From NCBI GenBank assembly GCA_009363875.1, contig CM018698.1, positions 56,690,567 to 56,754,566 on the forward strand: 64,000 nt of DNA. Direction: 5' to 3'. The DNA is from Mikania micrantha (lineage: Eukaryota > Streptophyta > Magnoliopsida > Asterales > Asteraceae). The stretch's first letter is position 1. Each line of letters begins with the position of its first letter. Shown here one piece after another: positions 1 through 10,044 of the stretch. The notes beneath the pieces were generated by a model. It was given only the letters and a program-made list of their open reading frames with translations, did not search any database and was not told the DNA's origin. Both the position numbers and the translations under genes were made by a program.

Positions 1-2745
1 CTGTGCAGATGCGTCACAATACACCGCAAAGTCTTCCGTTCCTTCCGGTAAGGACAGAATCGGTGCACTGCAGAGTTTCTGTTTCAATAACTGAAATGCA
101 GCTTCCTGTTTATCCGTCCAGTTATACTTTGTTCCCTTGTGCGTAAGAGCTGTAAGTGGTTGAGCGATCTTTGAGAAACCTTCAATGAATCGTCGATAAT
201 AACCCGCCAAACCAAGGAATTGTCGTACTTCGGTAGGGGTCTTTGGCGCTTCCCAATTCTTAATCGCTTCAATCTTCGCTGGATCAACATGTATGCCCTT
301 TTCATTAACTATATGACCCAGAAATTGTACTTCTCGCATCCAGAAATCGCATTTCGAGAATTTAGCGTACAATTGTTCTTGTTTCAATAGCTCTAGCAGT
401 AATCGAAGATGTTCAGCGTGCTCCTCCTCAGACTGTGAATAGATGAGAATGTCATCAATGAAAAAAATGACAAACTTATCAAGATAAGGTTTACAAACAC
501 GATTCATAAGATCCATGAATACAGCTGGAGCGTTTGTCAACCCAAATGGCATGACCAAGAACTCATAATGGCCATAGCGTGTCCTGAATGCTGTCTTCGG
601 AATATCCTCCTCCTGAACTCTTAGTTGATGATAACCCGACCTGAGATCAATCTTCGAGTAGTAACTCGAACCTTGCAACTGATCGAACAGATCGTCAATC
701 CTGGGTAACGAATACCGGTTCTTGATAGTAACCTTGTTCAATTCCCGGTAATCGATACACATACGAAAAGTCCCGTCCTTCTTCTTTACAAACAATACTG
801 GAGCTCCCCATGGTGAAAAACTAGGTCGTATGAAACCCTTATCCAACAACTCTTGCAATTGTGTGGATAACTCTTGCATCTCTGACGGTGCAAGTCGATA
901 AGGCGCCCTAGCTATCGGTGCTGCATCTGGTGTAAGGTCAATTCGAAATTCCACCTGTCTGATAGGCGGTAATCCCGGCAAGTCTTCTGGAAACACCTCC
1001 GGAAATTCACAAACTACAGGTATATCTTCAATCTTCTTCTCAACTACCGGCCTTTCAGTTATAAGTGCTATAACTGCCGTATGACCTTTACGTAGACACT
1101 TGTGTGCTTTCATACAAGATATGAGACGCAGTGGCGTACTGATCTTTTCACCTTGTACATACAGTGTCTCTCCGTTTGTAAGAGGTATACGAACAATCTT
1201 TTCATGGCATACGATTTCAGCCTGGTTTTTGGACAACCAATCCATGCCAATAACTACATCAAAACTGCCTAAGGCAATAGGCATAAGATCAATCTCTAAT
1301 GTTTGACCCATCAAATCAAGGATACATCCCTTAAAGATATTTTCCACTACTATCAACTTACCATCAGCTAATTCCACAGTGTATGGACTATCTAAGGCAG
1401 TGGGACTAACATTTAGCAACTTAGCAAGTGAACTAGATACAAAGCTCCGATCGGCACCGGTATCAAATAACATAGAGGCATAGTGATTATTTAAGAGGAA
1501 CGTACCCGTAACAATGTTGGGATCCTCCCGCGCTTGACGTCCTCCTATCACAAACGCCCTGCCTCTAGCACCATTGTTGTTGTTGTTGTTATTGTTGTTG
1601 TTGTTGTTGGTGCCATTTCCATTACCGTTGCCATTTCCATTACCATTGGCATTATTGTCCCCGCCTTTCTTGAGCTGTGGGCAATCTTTCTTAAAATGCC
1701 CCATCTTGCCGCACTCAAAACAACCCTTCTGCGCGTTGTTCTGACTGTTATTCTGGTTGTTATGGTTGTTCTGCAGCTCTCCGCGACAATCTTTAGCCGC
1801 ATGCCCAATCTTGCCACACCTCTGGCACTTAGCTCTTTCACATTGGTTACCTGCATGATGGTAACCACACTTGTTGCACTTGGGGTGCTTGCCAATATAA
1901 CCCCCCGATGATGATGATTGCTGACCACTGCTGGAATTATGATAGGACTTGTTTGAGTCCTGCTTTTTGTTCTGCTGATTTGATTGTTGGCTGTTACCCT
2001 TGAAGTTATTACTTTCCCACTTTCTCTTATGATCTCCTACCTTAGTAGCAGATGTTCGTTTAGGCAGAGTCCCCTGTAACACTGCCTGGTCAGTAAGCTG
2101 ATGTGCTAGACGAACAGCTTGTTGGATAGTGGTGGGATTTGCTGAAGTAACCAACCCCTGAATCTGAGGCACTAGTCCTCCAATGTACCTTTCAATCCAC
2201 TTACTGGCTGGAGTAGCCATATGTGGTAGCAGTCTGGCCAGTTCATGCGACCTGGTCGTGTACTCTTCAATGTTTGACCCCTCCATCTTGAGGTGCCAGT
2301 ATTCCTCTTCCAACTTCTGCATTTCACTGCGAGGACTGTACTCCTCTTGCAATAAAGTTTTGAAGTTGTCCCATGTCAAGGCATTAGCCTCTCCCAACCC
2401 CAGAGTCTGGACATTTGAGTTCCACCAAGTTAGTGCTGGACCCTCCAAAGTTCCCGTAGCAAATTTCACCTTGCTTTCGTTAGGGCAGTTGCACATTTCG
2501 AATACAGACTCAGCCTTTTCAATTCACCGAAGGAGTCCAATGGCCCCCTCCGACCCTTTGAAATTGTGTGGTTTGCAGTCCAAAAACATCTTGAACGTGC
2601 AGACTTGTGGATTAACCAATCCCCCAGCTGGACCCTGTGGCCCTGTGTTGTGAGTCTGAGCATACTGTGCGATTGCCTCTGCAACTCTGTTGTTGATTAG
2701 CTCATTGAGCTCAGCAACAGTCATATGTACGTTTCCCTCAGCCAT
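1..2745 (-). pseudogene. Gag-protease-RT polyprotein of element A, partial, one nonsense codon
   Basis: The frame opens at an ATG at 2745 (MAEGN) and stays open to the window edge except for one TGA at 2526-2524. That codon corresponds to the Trp of the LLRWIE motif that is intact in element B, so TGG to TGA is the simplest explanation. Domains in order: the retrotransposon gag core around 2530-2100, two CCHC zinc knuckles around 1900-1690, an Asn-rich low-complexity run encoded by a TTG/ATT trinucleotide tract (about 1573-1620), an aspartic protease with LFDTGAD (codons near 1470-1450), then RT starting near 950 with the FIDD form of the YxDD catalytic motif near 460-450. RNase H begins near the left edge. 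The product would be the structural capsid and replication enzymes of the element, acting in cytoplasmic virus-like particles. The start has a good splice acceptor 7 nt upstream (see 2753). Confidence 0.88.
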
Positions 2746-2752
2746 TAGTTTC

Positions 2753-2766
2753 CTATTTACAAGAAG
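2753..2766 (-). promoter_or_regulatory. Predicted 3' splice site before gag of element A
   Basis: On the minus strand a pyrimidine-rich stretch ending TTGTAAATAG places an AG with its last base at 2753, and the gag ATG (2745) follows 7 nt later. Pairing with the LTR donor at 4626 would remove the extra ORF and bring the gag start near the mRNA 5' end. Predicted from sequence only. Confidence 0.45.
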
Positions 2767-2995
2767 TGTTAGCACGAAGTCAAAATCTAATGTGACATGT
2801 GTAAGTAAAACAACAAACACAACATGTAATATAAATCAACACAACTGTTGAAAATAAATAATAATTCTTCCATAAATAGAAACTTTCTTTGAGTACAATA
2901 CTTTTGAAATGAAATACAAGTTTCCAAACTACCAATGTAGGAACACAACCCGTTCCTAATAAGTTTAAATAAAACAAGAAAGAAATGAAAAATAA

Positions 2996-3634
2996 TCAGT
3001 CGTCCTCAACGGTGGATTCAGGATCGGACTCAGCAACTGGTGCTGGTTCCTCCTCCTCATCCTTATCCTGTTCCTCATTCTCAACTACCACTAAATCCTC
3101 CAAAGCTTCAATCCTGCCCGCCAAAATCTCCTCTCGGTTCTCTGACTCTTCTAGACGACCAATCAAATTGATCATCTCATCCCGCATATCGTGAACAAGA
3201 TGGGTAAGATCATCCTGCCTCTCAATAGCATCCCATAACTCCTGAGATCTCTGTGCTATCCTATCTTCTGCTACCTCCAGATCCTCGCGCAATTTGGCGA
3301 TCTCCTCGGCGTCCGTCCTTTGCCTTTTAGGCTCAGGAGCATCTAGTGCTGGTGGTGAATGTGTAGAAGGTCCCTCAGCAGGGATCTGCTGAGTGCCCTC
3401 CTCAGGCTCCTCTTCCGGATCCTCATCCGGGTCCTCCTCTGGATCCTCGTCTGGATCCTCGTCTGGATCCTCCTCTGGGTCATCCTCCGGATCCTCCTCT
3501 GGATCGGAGTCATCCTGCTCATATGGTGGAGGTGATGGAATAGGTGGTGGTGGTGATAATGGTGGTGCCGGAACTATCGGCTCCTCGTCCTCGGAATCAT
3601 CAATGATAATATAAGGAACTGATGGTGATGCCAT
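2996..3634 (-). CDS. Extra ORF upstream of gag in element A: acidic, Pro-rich, coiled-coil protein
   Basis: A 212-residue ORF in the sense orientation of element A, between the PBS and gag; I do not recognise a named family. Residues 7-18 (PYIIIDDSEDEE) look like a SUMO-interacting motif: three hydrophobic residues followed by an acidic, phosphorylatable stretch. Residues 22-37 are proline-rich. Residues 41-79 are an Asp/Glu/Pro repeat encoded by a minisatellite-like GGATCC(T/C)C tract. PKRQR at 102-106 could be a nuclear localisation signal. Residues 107-187 have heptad-like spacing of Leu, Ile and charged residues, suggesting a coiled coil. The tail is acidic again. Element B has a differently worded ORF with the same plan (proline-rich then coiled coil) at the same place, which argues against chance. 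The ATG at 3634 lies 2 nt after a good splice acceptor. No function is known to me. Confidence 0.7.
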   Translation of the reverse strand: MASPSVPYIIIDDSEDEEPIVPAPPLSPPPPIPSPPPYEQDDSDPEEDPEDDPEEDPDEDPDEDPEEDPDEDPEEEPEEGTQQIPAEGPSTHSPPALDAPEPKRQRTDAEEIAKLREDLEVAEDRIAQRSQELWDAIERQDDLTHLVHDMRDEMINLIGRLEESENREEILAGRIEALEDLVVVENEEQDKDEEEEPAPVAESDPESTVEDD

Positions 3635-3636
3635 GC

Positions 3637-3650
3637 CTGTTACATAATAT
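3637..3650 (-). promoter_or_regulatory. Predicted 3' splice site before the extra ORF of element A
   Basis: Minus strand reads ATTATGTAACAG then GC-ATG; the acceptor G is at 3637 and the extra-ORF ATG begins at 3634. The 2-nt spacing is the same as in element B (18850), which is the main reason for calling it. Confidence 0.45.
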
Positions 3651-3802
3651 CATATGTAAGTGCAGTGTCATAGAATGTGTAAGCAAGTCAATTACATAAT
3701 GTCATATGTAATATCTAAGCAGTATGTGTAAACATGTGTGTCTAATGTCTAACAGTCATAGTCTAGGCCTATAAATGCAAACCTAGTTCGCTATAACCAA
3801 TG

Positions 3803-3814
3803 TCTCTGATACCA
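3803..3814 (-). other. Primer binding site of element A (initiator tRNA-Met type)
   Basis: Three nt inside the LTR the minus strand reads TGGTATCAGAGAC, matching the PBS complementary to the 3' end of initiator tRNA-Met (TGGTATCAGAGCC) with one mismatch. Its position directly next to the LTR fixes this LTR as the 5' one and the element as minus-strand. Confidence 0.85.
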
Positions 3815-4619
3815 ATCTGTCACACCCCCAATTTCCAACTAACGGAATCACACCGTTTGGGAGAATGACAAACCAGGATCTCAGATCATTAGACATAGCG
3901 AAGACCTCTATATGAATTTCAAAACATACGTTGGTCTTTAAAACATAACATTCAGAGTTTACAAAAAGTTGCGGAAGCGTTTAAAAACCATAAACAGTTG
4001 TAAAGTAAACATTACAACCAAAGTACTTAAATATTCAAATGTTCAAATTCAAATTCAAAGTGTTTATAATGCATGAGACTCTATCTTCCTAGTCCATGCC
4101 AGCTTTAACGCGCGCCTTAGCGTCCTGAGAAAACATGCAAATCAAGTCAACACAAAGGTTGGTGCATAACACAGGTTTTAAATAATCATAGTGTTCAAAA
4201 CAGCAGTTTGAATAACAAGTTGGTAGATAACATAATCACAAATGCACAGTCATGATAGCTAGTCATATAAACTATTTACATACGTGTTCGACACCGAAGC
4301 TGACGGATTGCCATGCTATAGCATGTTTTCGCCTTGCCACTATTGTCTATCACAACAATAGTAAAAATGTGTTTGGTCAGTCAAACACCTGCGTAGATCC
4401 CATCTACCAGGTGAGGTTTGTCAAACCTAATAGATCTATTTCCAACTACCACGCTTTGCATTACAGCAAACTAAACGGTTCGAGGTGTGTAAGGACTTTC
4501 AAGTTGATATGTTTTCACATATTGTAAATAGCTAACTCATGCAAGTGATATGTATCTAAAAACAGTTTGTTGCACATGTTTTCTCCCCCAAAACAGTTTA
4601 AAATAAGAAAGGGGTCGTG

Positions 4620-4629
4620 TACGCACCTT
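4620..4629 (-). promoter_or_regulatory. Predicted 5' splice donor in LTR A
   Basis: The minus strand reads CAAAG followed by GTGCGTAC, a good donor; the intron would begin at 4626. It aligns in position and flanking sequence (CGACCCCTTT downstream) with the AG/GTGAGT donors of LTRs B, C and D. Confidence 0.5.
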
Positions 4630-5013
4630 TGATAATAGCAGAATGATCAAATACGTGTGAACTTGCGTAGAAATCCTCTACGAATAATCTGTGGTTTAAA
4701 CAATAACTTAAAGTTATTCGGAATGTCGTTTTGTGTTTGAAATAACATACGTGTCAACACACGTATGTTAAAGTGTTAAGAATGTGTATACGCAAATACG
4801 TGTGACTTTGAAATCGTTTAAATAAAATCATATTTGATTTTATTTAAATAATCGTAATTATACGCGATTTCGTTTTCGGGTTAAAATATGAATTTTATCA
4901 TTCTAAAACATTCGTATTCTCGTTACGGTTCCAACGCAACTTGAACGGATCGAATCGGACTTGAAACGAAGGAGTTATGGTTAAAACATCAAAAATGACT
5001 TAAAATCCAAAAA

Positions 5014-5091
5014 TGGTGGAACCCGGGATCGAACCCGCGACTTCCCCATTCAAACCACACGCATCTAACCAGTCAAGCCCGCTAGGGTATC
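5014..5091 (-). other. tRNA-like sequence with A- and B-box inside LTR A
   Basis: On the minus strand an A-box-like GGCTTGACTGGTTAGA (within 5080-5064) is followed about 30 nt later by a perfect B-box GGTTCGATCCC (5035-5025), and the stretch ends CCACCA. This is the layout of a tRNA gene or the head of a SINE. A clean cloverleaf with a recognisable anticodon is not obvious, so I call it tRNA-derived rather than a functional tRNA. Confidence 0.45.
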
Positions 5092-6281
5092 GCGATATAC
5101 TTCTGAAATTAATTGTTTTAAATCCTAACTAGCCGGTTCTCTTTGATCATACCATAGCCGAAGCATCTAACTATCCAATTGTTCCTATTTCGAATCCGAT
5201 TGATCTTATCAACACAAGCTTATTATTCTAGACACTTAGGCGTACCTAATGATGGTTCTAATTCGATCAAAACATAATCAATAAGTTCTAATTGATCCAC
5301 AATACTCTCGGTTTTCAACCGAACCAATATTCAACTCGAAATCCTCTAATTCATGATTGTAACATCAAATTAACTTAGGATTTAGTTTAACCGCAACATT
5401 CTGAAACTTCCTATATAGTTTAATTTGATTATAAGTCCAATTAAACAAGAAACCCCCAATTCAGTTTCCCTTTAAGAACCCTAGATTCGAAATCCACAAT
5501 TCCGAACTGTTTTGATGAAATTAATCTATCATTCACCTTGATCGATCACTTATGAAGCTTTCTATATCATTTAATTCGATTATTAACCTCTTTAAGATCA
5601 AGACCCCCAAAACCGTTTTGCTATGAACCCTAGTTACTAGAACTTTAGCAATTCGATGATGTTAAACGAATTACAGTTAGGGATAATCTTAGTCGACCCT
5701 TTTAGAGAGTTTAGGATGACTTACTAACCTGTTTTGATGAAGAATTGATATAGAACCACTTTGAGCCCTAGGTTCGGTCACCTCCAAATCGTTTTCTTCA
5801 ATCCACAGTTCCTCAGATCGAATTACTGCTTGAATTCACTTCTAAGTATGCCGAATGATATGAAGGAATGTTCAATTGTGATTGTTGAACTCGAATTGTA
5901 TGGTTTTGATATTTAATACCCACGACCTTAACATTTCGAAACGGTTTTCTAGTTGATTCTATGATTTATGATTCCCCAACGTATAACAACTGTTAATGAT
6001 CATCAATATGATGATTAGTGGTCATTTAATTCCATCATAACCGATCATAGATTACTATTCGAATTCCAATTTAGTTGTTAGACCGAATTTTGACTTTTAA
6101 TGTCAAACTTGAACCTTTAAAATCAATTACAAATCTTAATCTTGTAATTAGAACAAATTGAAACTGATTTCTATTAAATCAAATCCTTTAGATATGATTT
6201 AGCTCGATTACATAATAATTCGGTTAACAAAATTGAGCCGAAAGTCCCAAATTGTCACTAATTTGGTCCTTTAACTCCTTG

Positions 6282-6597
6282 TTGGGCTAAATTAATCCCA
6301 ATTGGGCCTCATTATTGCAATTGGGCCTACACTAAACTCATTGGGCCTACTTTGACCTTACTGGGCCTTCTTTGGCTTTCATTGGCCTCCCTGAGCCTTA
6401 TTGGGCCTATCTTAATTCTGTTTAGTCTAATTGGGCCTTAATGGCCTAATTTGTTTTCCTTGAGCCTAAATTAACCTCATTGGGCCTACTAGACTTTGTT
6501 GGGCCTTCATAGACTCCATTGAGCCTTACCGGGCCTTCCTTGACCTTGTTGGGCCTTCATTGGCCTTGTTGGGCCTTCATTGGCCTTGTTGGGCCTA
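6282..6597. promoter_or_regulatory. TGGGCC/T motif array in U3 of LTR A
   Basis: I count 12 TGGGCC or TGGGCT hexamers in about 315 bp, many embedded in a TTGGGCCTNC-type unit, with some degenerate copies between. TGGGCY is the plant 'site II' motif bound by TCP transcription factors in promoters of ribosomal and mitochondrial protein genes. Whether TCP proteins use this array is inference; it may also simply be a decayed tandem repeat. Confidence 0.5.
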
Positions 6598-7315
6598 TGA
6601 TATCACCATCTTCCGTTAACAAGGTTAGTGTAAAAGTCGGATTGTCACAACAGCACACATATTTACTTAAGATAATTACATTACAAGGGTTTCGTAAACA
6701 CATCAACTTAACAACTAGGTTTGTTATACAATCTGATACATTTAAGTTCAACTAAGTGAAGTGCATCCTCACCATGTCGTCACCGTTGTCCTGCAAAAAT
6801 GTTGAGTTTAAAACGTCAGCACAAATCTGGTGAGTTCGACAGTTCAATTTAAAACAATATGATATGATAAGTATGTTCTCAAAAAGTTCAGTTCCGGATA
6901 ACCATGGGACCCGTATCTAGTTCCTTTCGGATAGTTGTACGTTCAAGAAGATACTACCCGTCGGTAAATATCTTAATGCCTCATGATCTTAATGTCTATC
7001 ACAAACATTAAGTAGTTGTTATGGAAACAGGTACCAAACATTCACACCAGGGGAGATGCAATCCTCCCAGCAAATGGGTTGCCAGCCAATAGTTCTATCA
7101 ATGATTCCTGTTCGGCCCCACATGGGTTCACTAGATACAGTTCACGAGATGAGGACTTTTGATACTGTGATAGAGTTACTAACGGCAAAATCCCATGAAA
7201 TCACACAAAAATCACATGAAATCACACAGATATCAGTGATGCATATCATATGTTCAGAAAACAGTTTGCAGTGTTACCCCGATGTTTGTAAGACAGTAAA
7301 AAGAAAAGGGGTACG

Positions 7316-7326
7316 AAACTCACCTG
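7316..7326 (-). promoter_or_regulatory. Predicted 5' splice donor in LTR C
   Basis: Minus strand reads CAG followed by GTGAGTTTCG; the intron would begin at 7323. Same position and context as in LTR B. Confidence 0.5.
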
Positions 7327-8331
7327 ATGATTCAGTGGTAGCAGAATATCACACAAACTGGTAATAATATGATGATTCTGCATTTAGTTTTATTTAATGA
7401 GTTATTAATGTTTTAACTTACTGATTAAATCTTCTTGAACGTCCAATGTCAAAGACATTGCCTTAATAGTCATCAAACCAATATAAGATTTTTAATGATT
7501 ATCTTAATATCATATCATACAATGTATGATATTGTAGGAACCTATACTAATTCAAGTTCCTCATACTAGGTTGATGACACCCTTGATTAATCCGTATAAT
7601 CTCAGATTAACCAAATAGTTAATGTTGTTGATTCTAATACTAAAGCAGTTTCTAGACAGTTTAATGGCTTAGTAATGATCAATCCTTGTTATTGATTACC
7701 CAAATATCATGAAATATCACAATGTAGTATTAGATTAGGTTTAGTAACCATGTTTAACATACTAATCTGACTGTTATCATGAACCTCAGATAATCGTTCC
7801 AATGAGTATGTTAATGATTGTGATTAGTTTAAAACACTCAACTTTCACGTTTCATGTCAAGGATTAATCAAACTAATCACCTACATTGTCACAACCAAAT
7901 GGTTTAAACCATTATAACCATTGTTATGATTTCATGCAAACCGGGCATTACAACGGATCAAAACAAGGATTTACCCGTTACAGTTCGACTTTGTCATTTA
8001 TAATCAATCCTAGCCATCATCTAGGAAATAATCAACAACCCTAACTATATCATTACGTTCAAAAACAAGATTTAATCATTCATTATCATAATAGAAGGGT
8101 AGAATGAACCATTACCTAATCTGGAGGAGTTCTGTGGGTAAAAAGATGATCTGGACTCATATAAACGTTCCCGGATGCGATCTAAACGTTCCAGAGGCTT
8201 TAAAACAGAGATTTGAGGTGTTGGATGATGAAAATTTCGAAGGTGGTGAATGATGGCGTCGGATAGAAGATAGAAAATGGTGATGATGTTGACAATCTGA
8301 TCTTTTAATCAACTTTTTCCACCGCCTCATC

Positions 8332-8458
8332 CGTCGCGTACCGCGGAGAGAAGAAAAGTAGGCTTCGCGTACCGCGAAGAAATCCGGAGAAATCTCAGAT
8401 ATTTTCAAGCATCGCGTACCGCGAAGAACCCTTAGCTCCTCCTTAGCGTACCGCGAAG
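8332..8458. repeat. CGCGTACCGCG motif cluster in LTR C
   Basis: Four copies of GCGTACCGCG in a TCGCGTACCGCGAAG-type context, spaced roughly 30-50 bp, in the U3-like part of the LTR. The same cluster occurs in both LTRs of element B. Confidence 0.6.
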
Positions 8459-8674
8459 ACCATTTTTTTCCCATTTTTCGACAGAAACTTCGTTTTGCGA
8501 TTCCGGACCATCCGTAACTCCGTTTTGTACGCGGTTTTCGCCCATGTTCCTCATTTTTCGCATACTATCATCCTACAATAATTACAATTGCTAAATCAAC
8601 ATGGATATCAAGCACGATCGAAGGTGCTTACGTCATTGATTACGAAATTCTTCGAACTCAATTGTCACAAGAAC

Positions 8675-9150
8675 CTTGACCGACAGAAGATGTAGATTGA
8701 GCCATTGCGTTAACAACTTGTTTAAAATACGTGTGTAATAAAAATGTATCGCGGAACAAAGAGAGTAAAGCAGTCGGGTATACGAAACGAGAGCGTTTTT
8801 GGCTTAGAATGTTCGTTTTCAAGTGTGGAATCAAACTAAACCAAGCCACAACAATTTATACTAAGTTTTGGACCAAAAAACATCAAAAAAACAGCTAAAA
8901 ATCGGTCCAAACGGCTAGTTCAACGGCTAGAACTCGACTTTTTGGTTCAAACGGTCAAAACCGGGTTGGAACCAGTTCGGGTTGAACCCGGTTTGGAACC
9001 GGTGGCGAAATTCAAAATACAAACCGGTTAGGAACCAGTGGGTTCTACCGGGTTGGAACCGGGTTGGGGGTAGACCGGGTTGGAACCGGGTCCGGTTCCG
9101 GGTTGAACCCCAGGTTCGGGTTTGAAAGCGGTTTCAATGCCCACCTCTAC
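8675..9150. mobile_element. Subterminal region and one terminus of a hAT-type element
   Basis: 8675-8880 shows nothing I can name. From about 8900 the sequence becomes a dense array of GGTTGGAACC/ACCGGGTT-type motifs, as in hAT subterminal regions, and it ends in TGCCCACCTCTA (about 9139-9150), which fits a hAT terminal inverted repeat of the TAGAGGTGGGCA type. The opposite terminus was not found, so the element is truncated. Confidence 0.4.
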
Positions 9151-9158
9151 TTACTTGT

Positions 9159-9607
9159 ATGAGTTCTTTGAGTCCATATGGTAATTTTTATGCATTTAAT
9201 GATCTTAACTTGCTAAAGTTAGCCAACATGTATCCGTATGATTTTGATGATGCTAAAAAAGACAAGCTTATGCATGAACTCGACCACTACATTTCTAATG
9301 TGAAAAATGATAAGCGGTTTGCCAACTTGAATGGGGTAAGTGATCTTGCGAAATGTATGGTGGAAACAAGAAATCATATTTCTTATCCGTTAGTTTATCA
9401 TTTAATAAAGCTATCATTAGTTTTACCCGTTGCAACACAAGTGTTGGACGATGTTTTTCATCTATGAAACATTTGAAGACGGATTTGCGTAATAAGATGA
9501 GTGATGGCTACTTAAATGATGTTTGCATTTCTTATATTGAAAGAGGGTTCTTACAACAAGTTTTAGTCGAAGATGTGGTGCAACGTTTTCAAAAGATGAA
9601 ACCATGA
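9159..9607 (+). pseudogene. hAT transposase C-terminal (dimerisation domain) fragment, frameshifted
   Basis: The translation from 9159 contains LLKLANMYPYDF and then a stretch ending LVLPVAT, followed in the next frame by RCFSSMKHLKTDLRNKMSD and CISYIERGF. Together these match the C-terminal dimerisation domain of plant hAT transposases of the zinc-finger MYM/TTF-type group. The frame changes near 9440-9450, where a single-base deletion between the VAT and RCFSSMK motifs is the simplest explanation. The N-terminal DNA-binding and catalytic parts are absent, so this is a remnant. It abuts a hAT terminus just upstream (9150), suggesting nested or rearranged hAT copies. Confidence 0.75.
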
Positions 9608-10039
9608 AGGGAGCAATTGTAGGTATGTTTTCTTTTTCTAAATTTGTAACTACTATCGTATTTAAATTATCCGACCCGGATTTTTTTTACCGCGTTTTAT
9701 CTAATTGAGAAGTCTTAACATAGTGAACCCACTGAAATAAATTCCTGGATCCACCACTCTGTATGCATGCATGTATTTATGGTTATTAATTAACACATAA
9801 ATAAGGGTTGAAAAACAATTAACTTGGGTTCTAACGTGAGTTTTGTGCCGCTAATAATTGCGTTGATAAGCCAAAGAATGTATGTACATGTATTCGTGTA
9901 GGTACATGATTAAAACATAAAGTAGTGTGTGTTTTACATATGTCTGCGTGAACATAGGTTTTCGAGAGTGTGAGCGTAAACTCGGGTTTACATATATGTG
10001 CGTGCGTGCGTGCGTGCGTGAGTGAACATAGGCTGCAAG
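9608..10039. other. Intergenic stretch, no gene
   Basis: AT-rich sequence with no supported ORF. A short (CGTG)n microsatellite lies at about 10001-10022, just before the target duplication of element B. Confidence 0.6.
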
Positions 10040-10044
10040 AGTGG

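Larger units (their letters stand above)
1..6649 (-). mobile_element. Element A: Ty3/gypsy chromovirus (Tekay-like), 5' part, truncated by window edge
   Basis: Reading on the minus strand from 6649 downwards, the order is 5' LTR (6649-3818), PBS (3814-3803), an extra acidic ORF (3634-2996), then gag-protease-reverse transcriptase (2745 to beyond position 1). The rest of pol and the 3' LTR lie left of the window, so the target-site duplication cannot be checked; the 5 bp after the LTR (6650-6654, ACAGC) are the candidate. The RT region closely resembles element B, so I place it in the same clade, but the chromodomain itself is not visible here. A single in-frame stop in gag means this copy is probably inactive. 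Confidence 0.9.
3818..6649 (-). repeat. 5' LTR of element A (2832 bp)
   Basis: Begins TGTCACACCC at 3818 next to the PBS and ends TGTCACA at 6649, after which the sequence changes to the body of a different LTR family (C). It contains no coding sequence. Notable contents: a predicted splice donor at 4626, a tRNA-like stretch at 5014-5091, and a dense array of TGGGCC/TGGGCT motifs at 6282-6597 close to the transcriptional 5' end of the LTR (U3). Confidence 0.85.
6650..8669 (-). repeat. LTR C: Tekay-type LTR of the B family, interrupted by element A
   Basis: From 6650 the sequence aligns with the LTRs of element B from about their base 105 onward and runs to a TGTCACA end at 8669. The missing first ~100 bp would lie beyond the other end of element A, off the window. 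It is clearly diverged from B (many substitutions and small indels), so it is an older relative. It keeps the splice donor (7323) and the CGCGTACCGCG motif cluster (about 8332-8458). It may be a solo LTR or the 5' LTR of an older minus-strand element; 8670-8674 (AGAAC) is the candidate target duplication. Confidence 0.75.

Noticed and set aside
1534..1928. ORFs on both strands with Val/Ile-rich or Thr/Met-rich composition
   Set aside because: The plus-strand ORF is the complement of the zinc-knuckle and Asn-rich part of gag A; the minus-strand one is a shifted frame of gag.
3393..3614. Plus-strand ORF of repeated GSSS
   Set aside because: It is the antisense of the Asp/Glu/Pro repeat of the extra ORF in element A.
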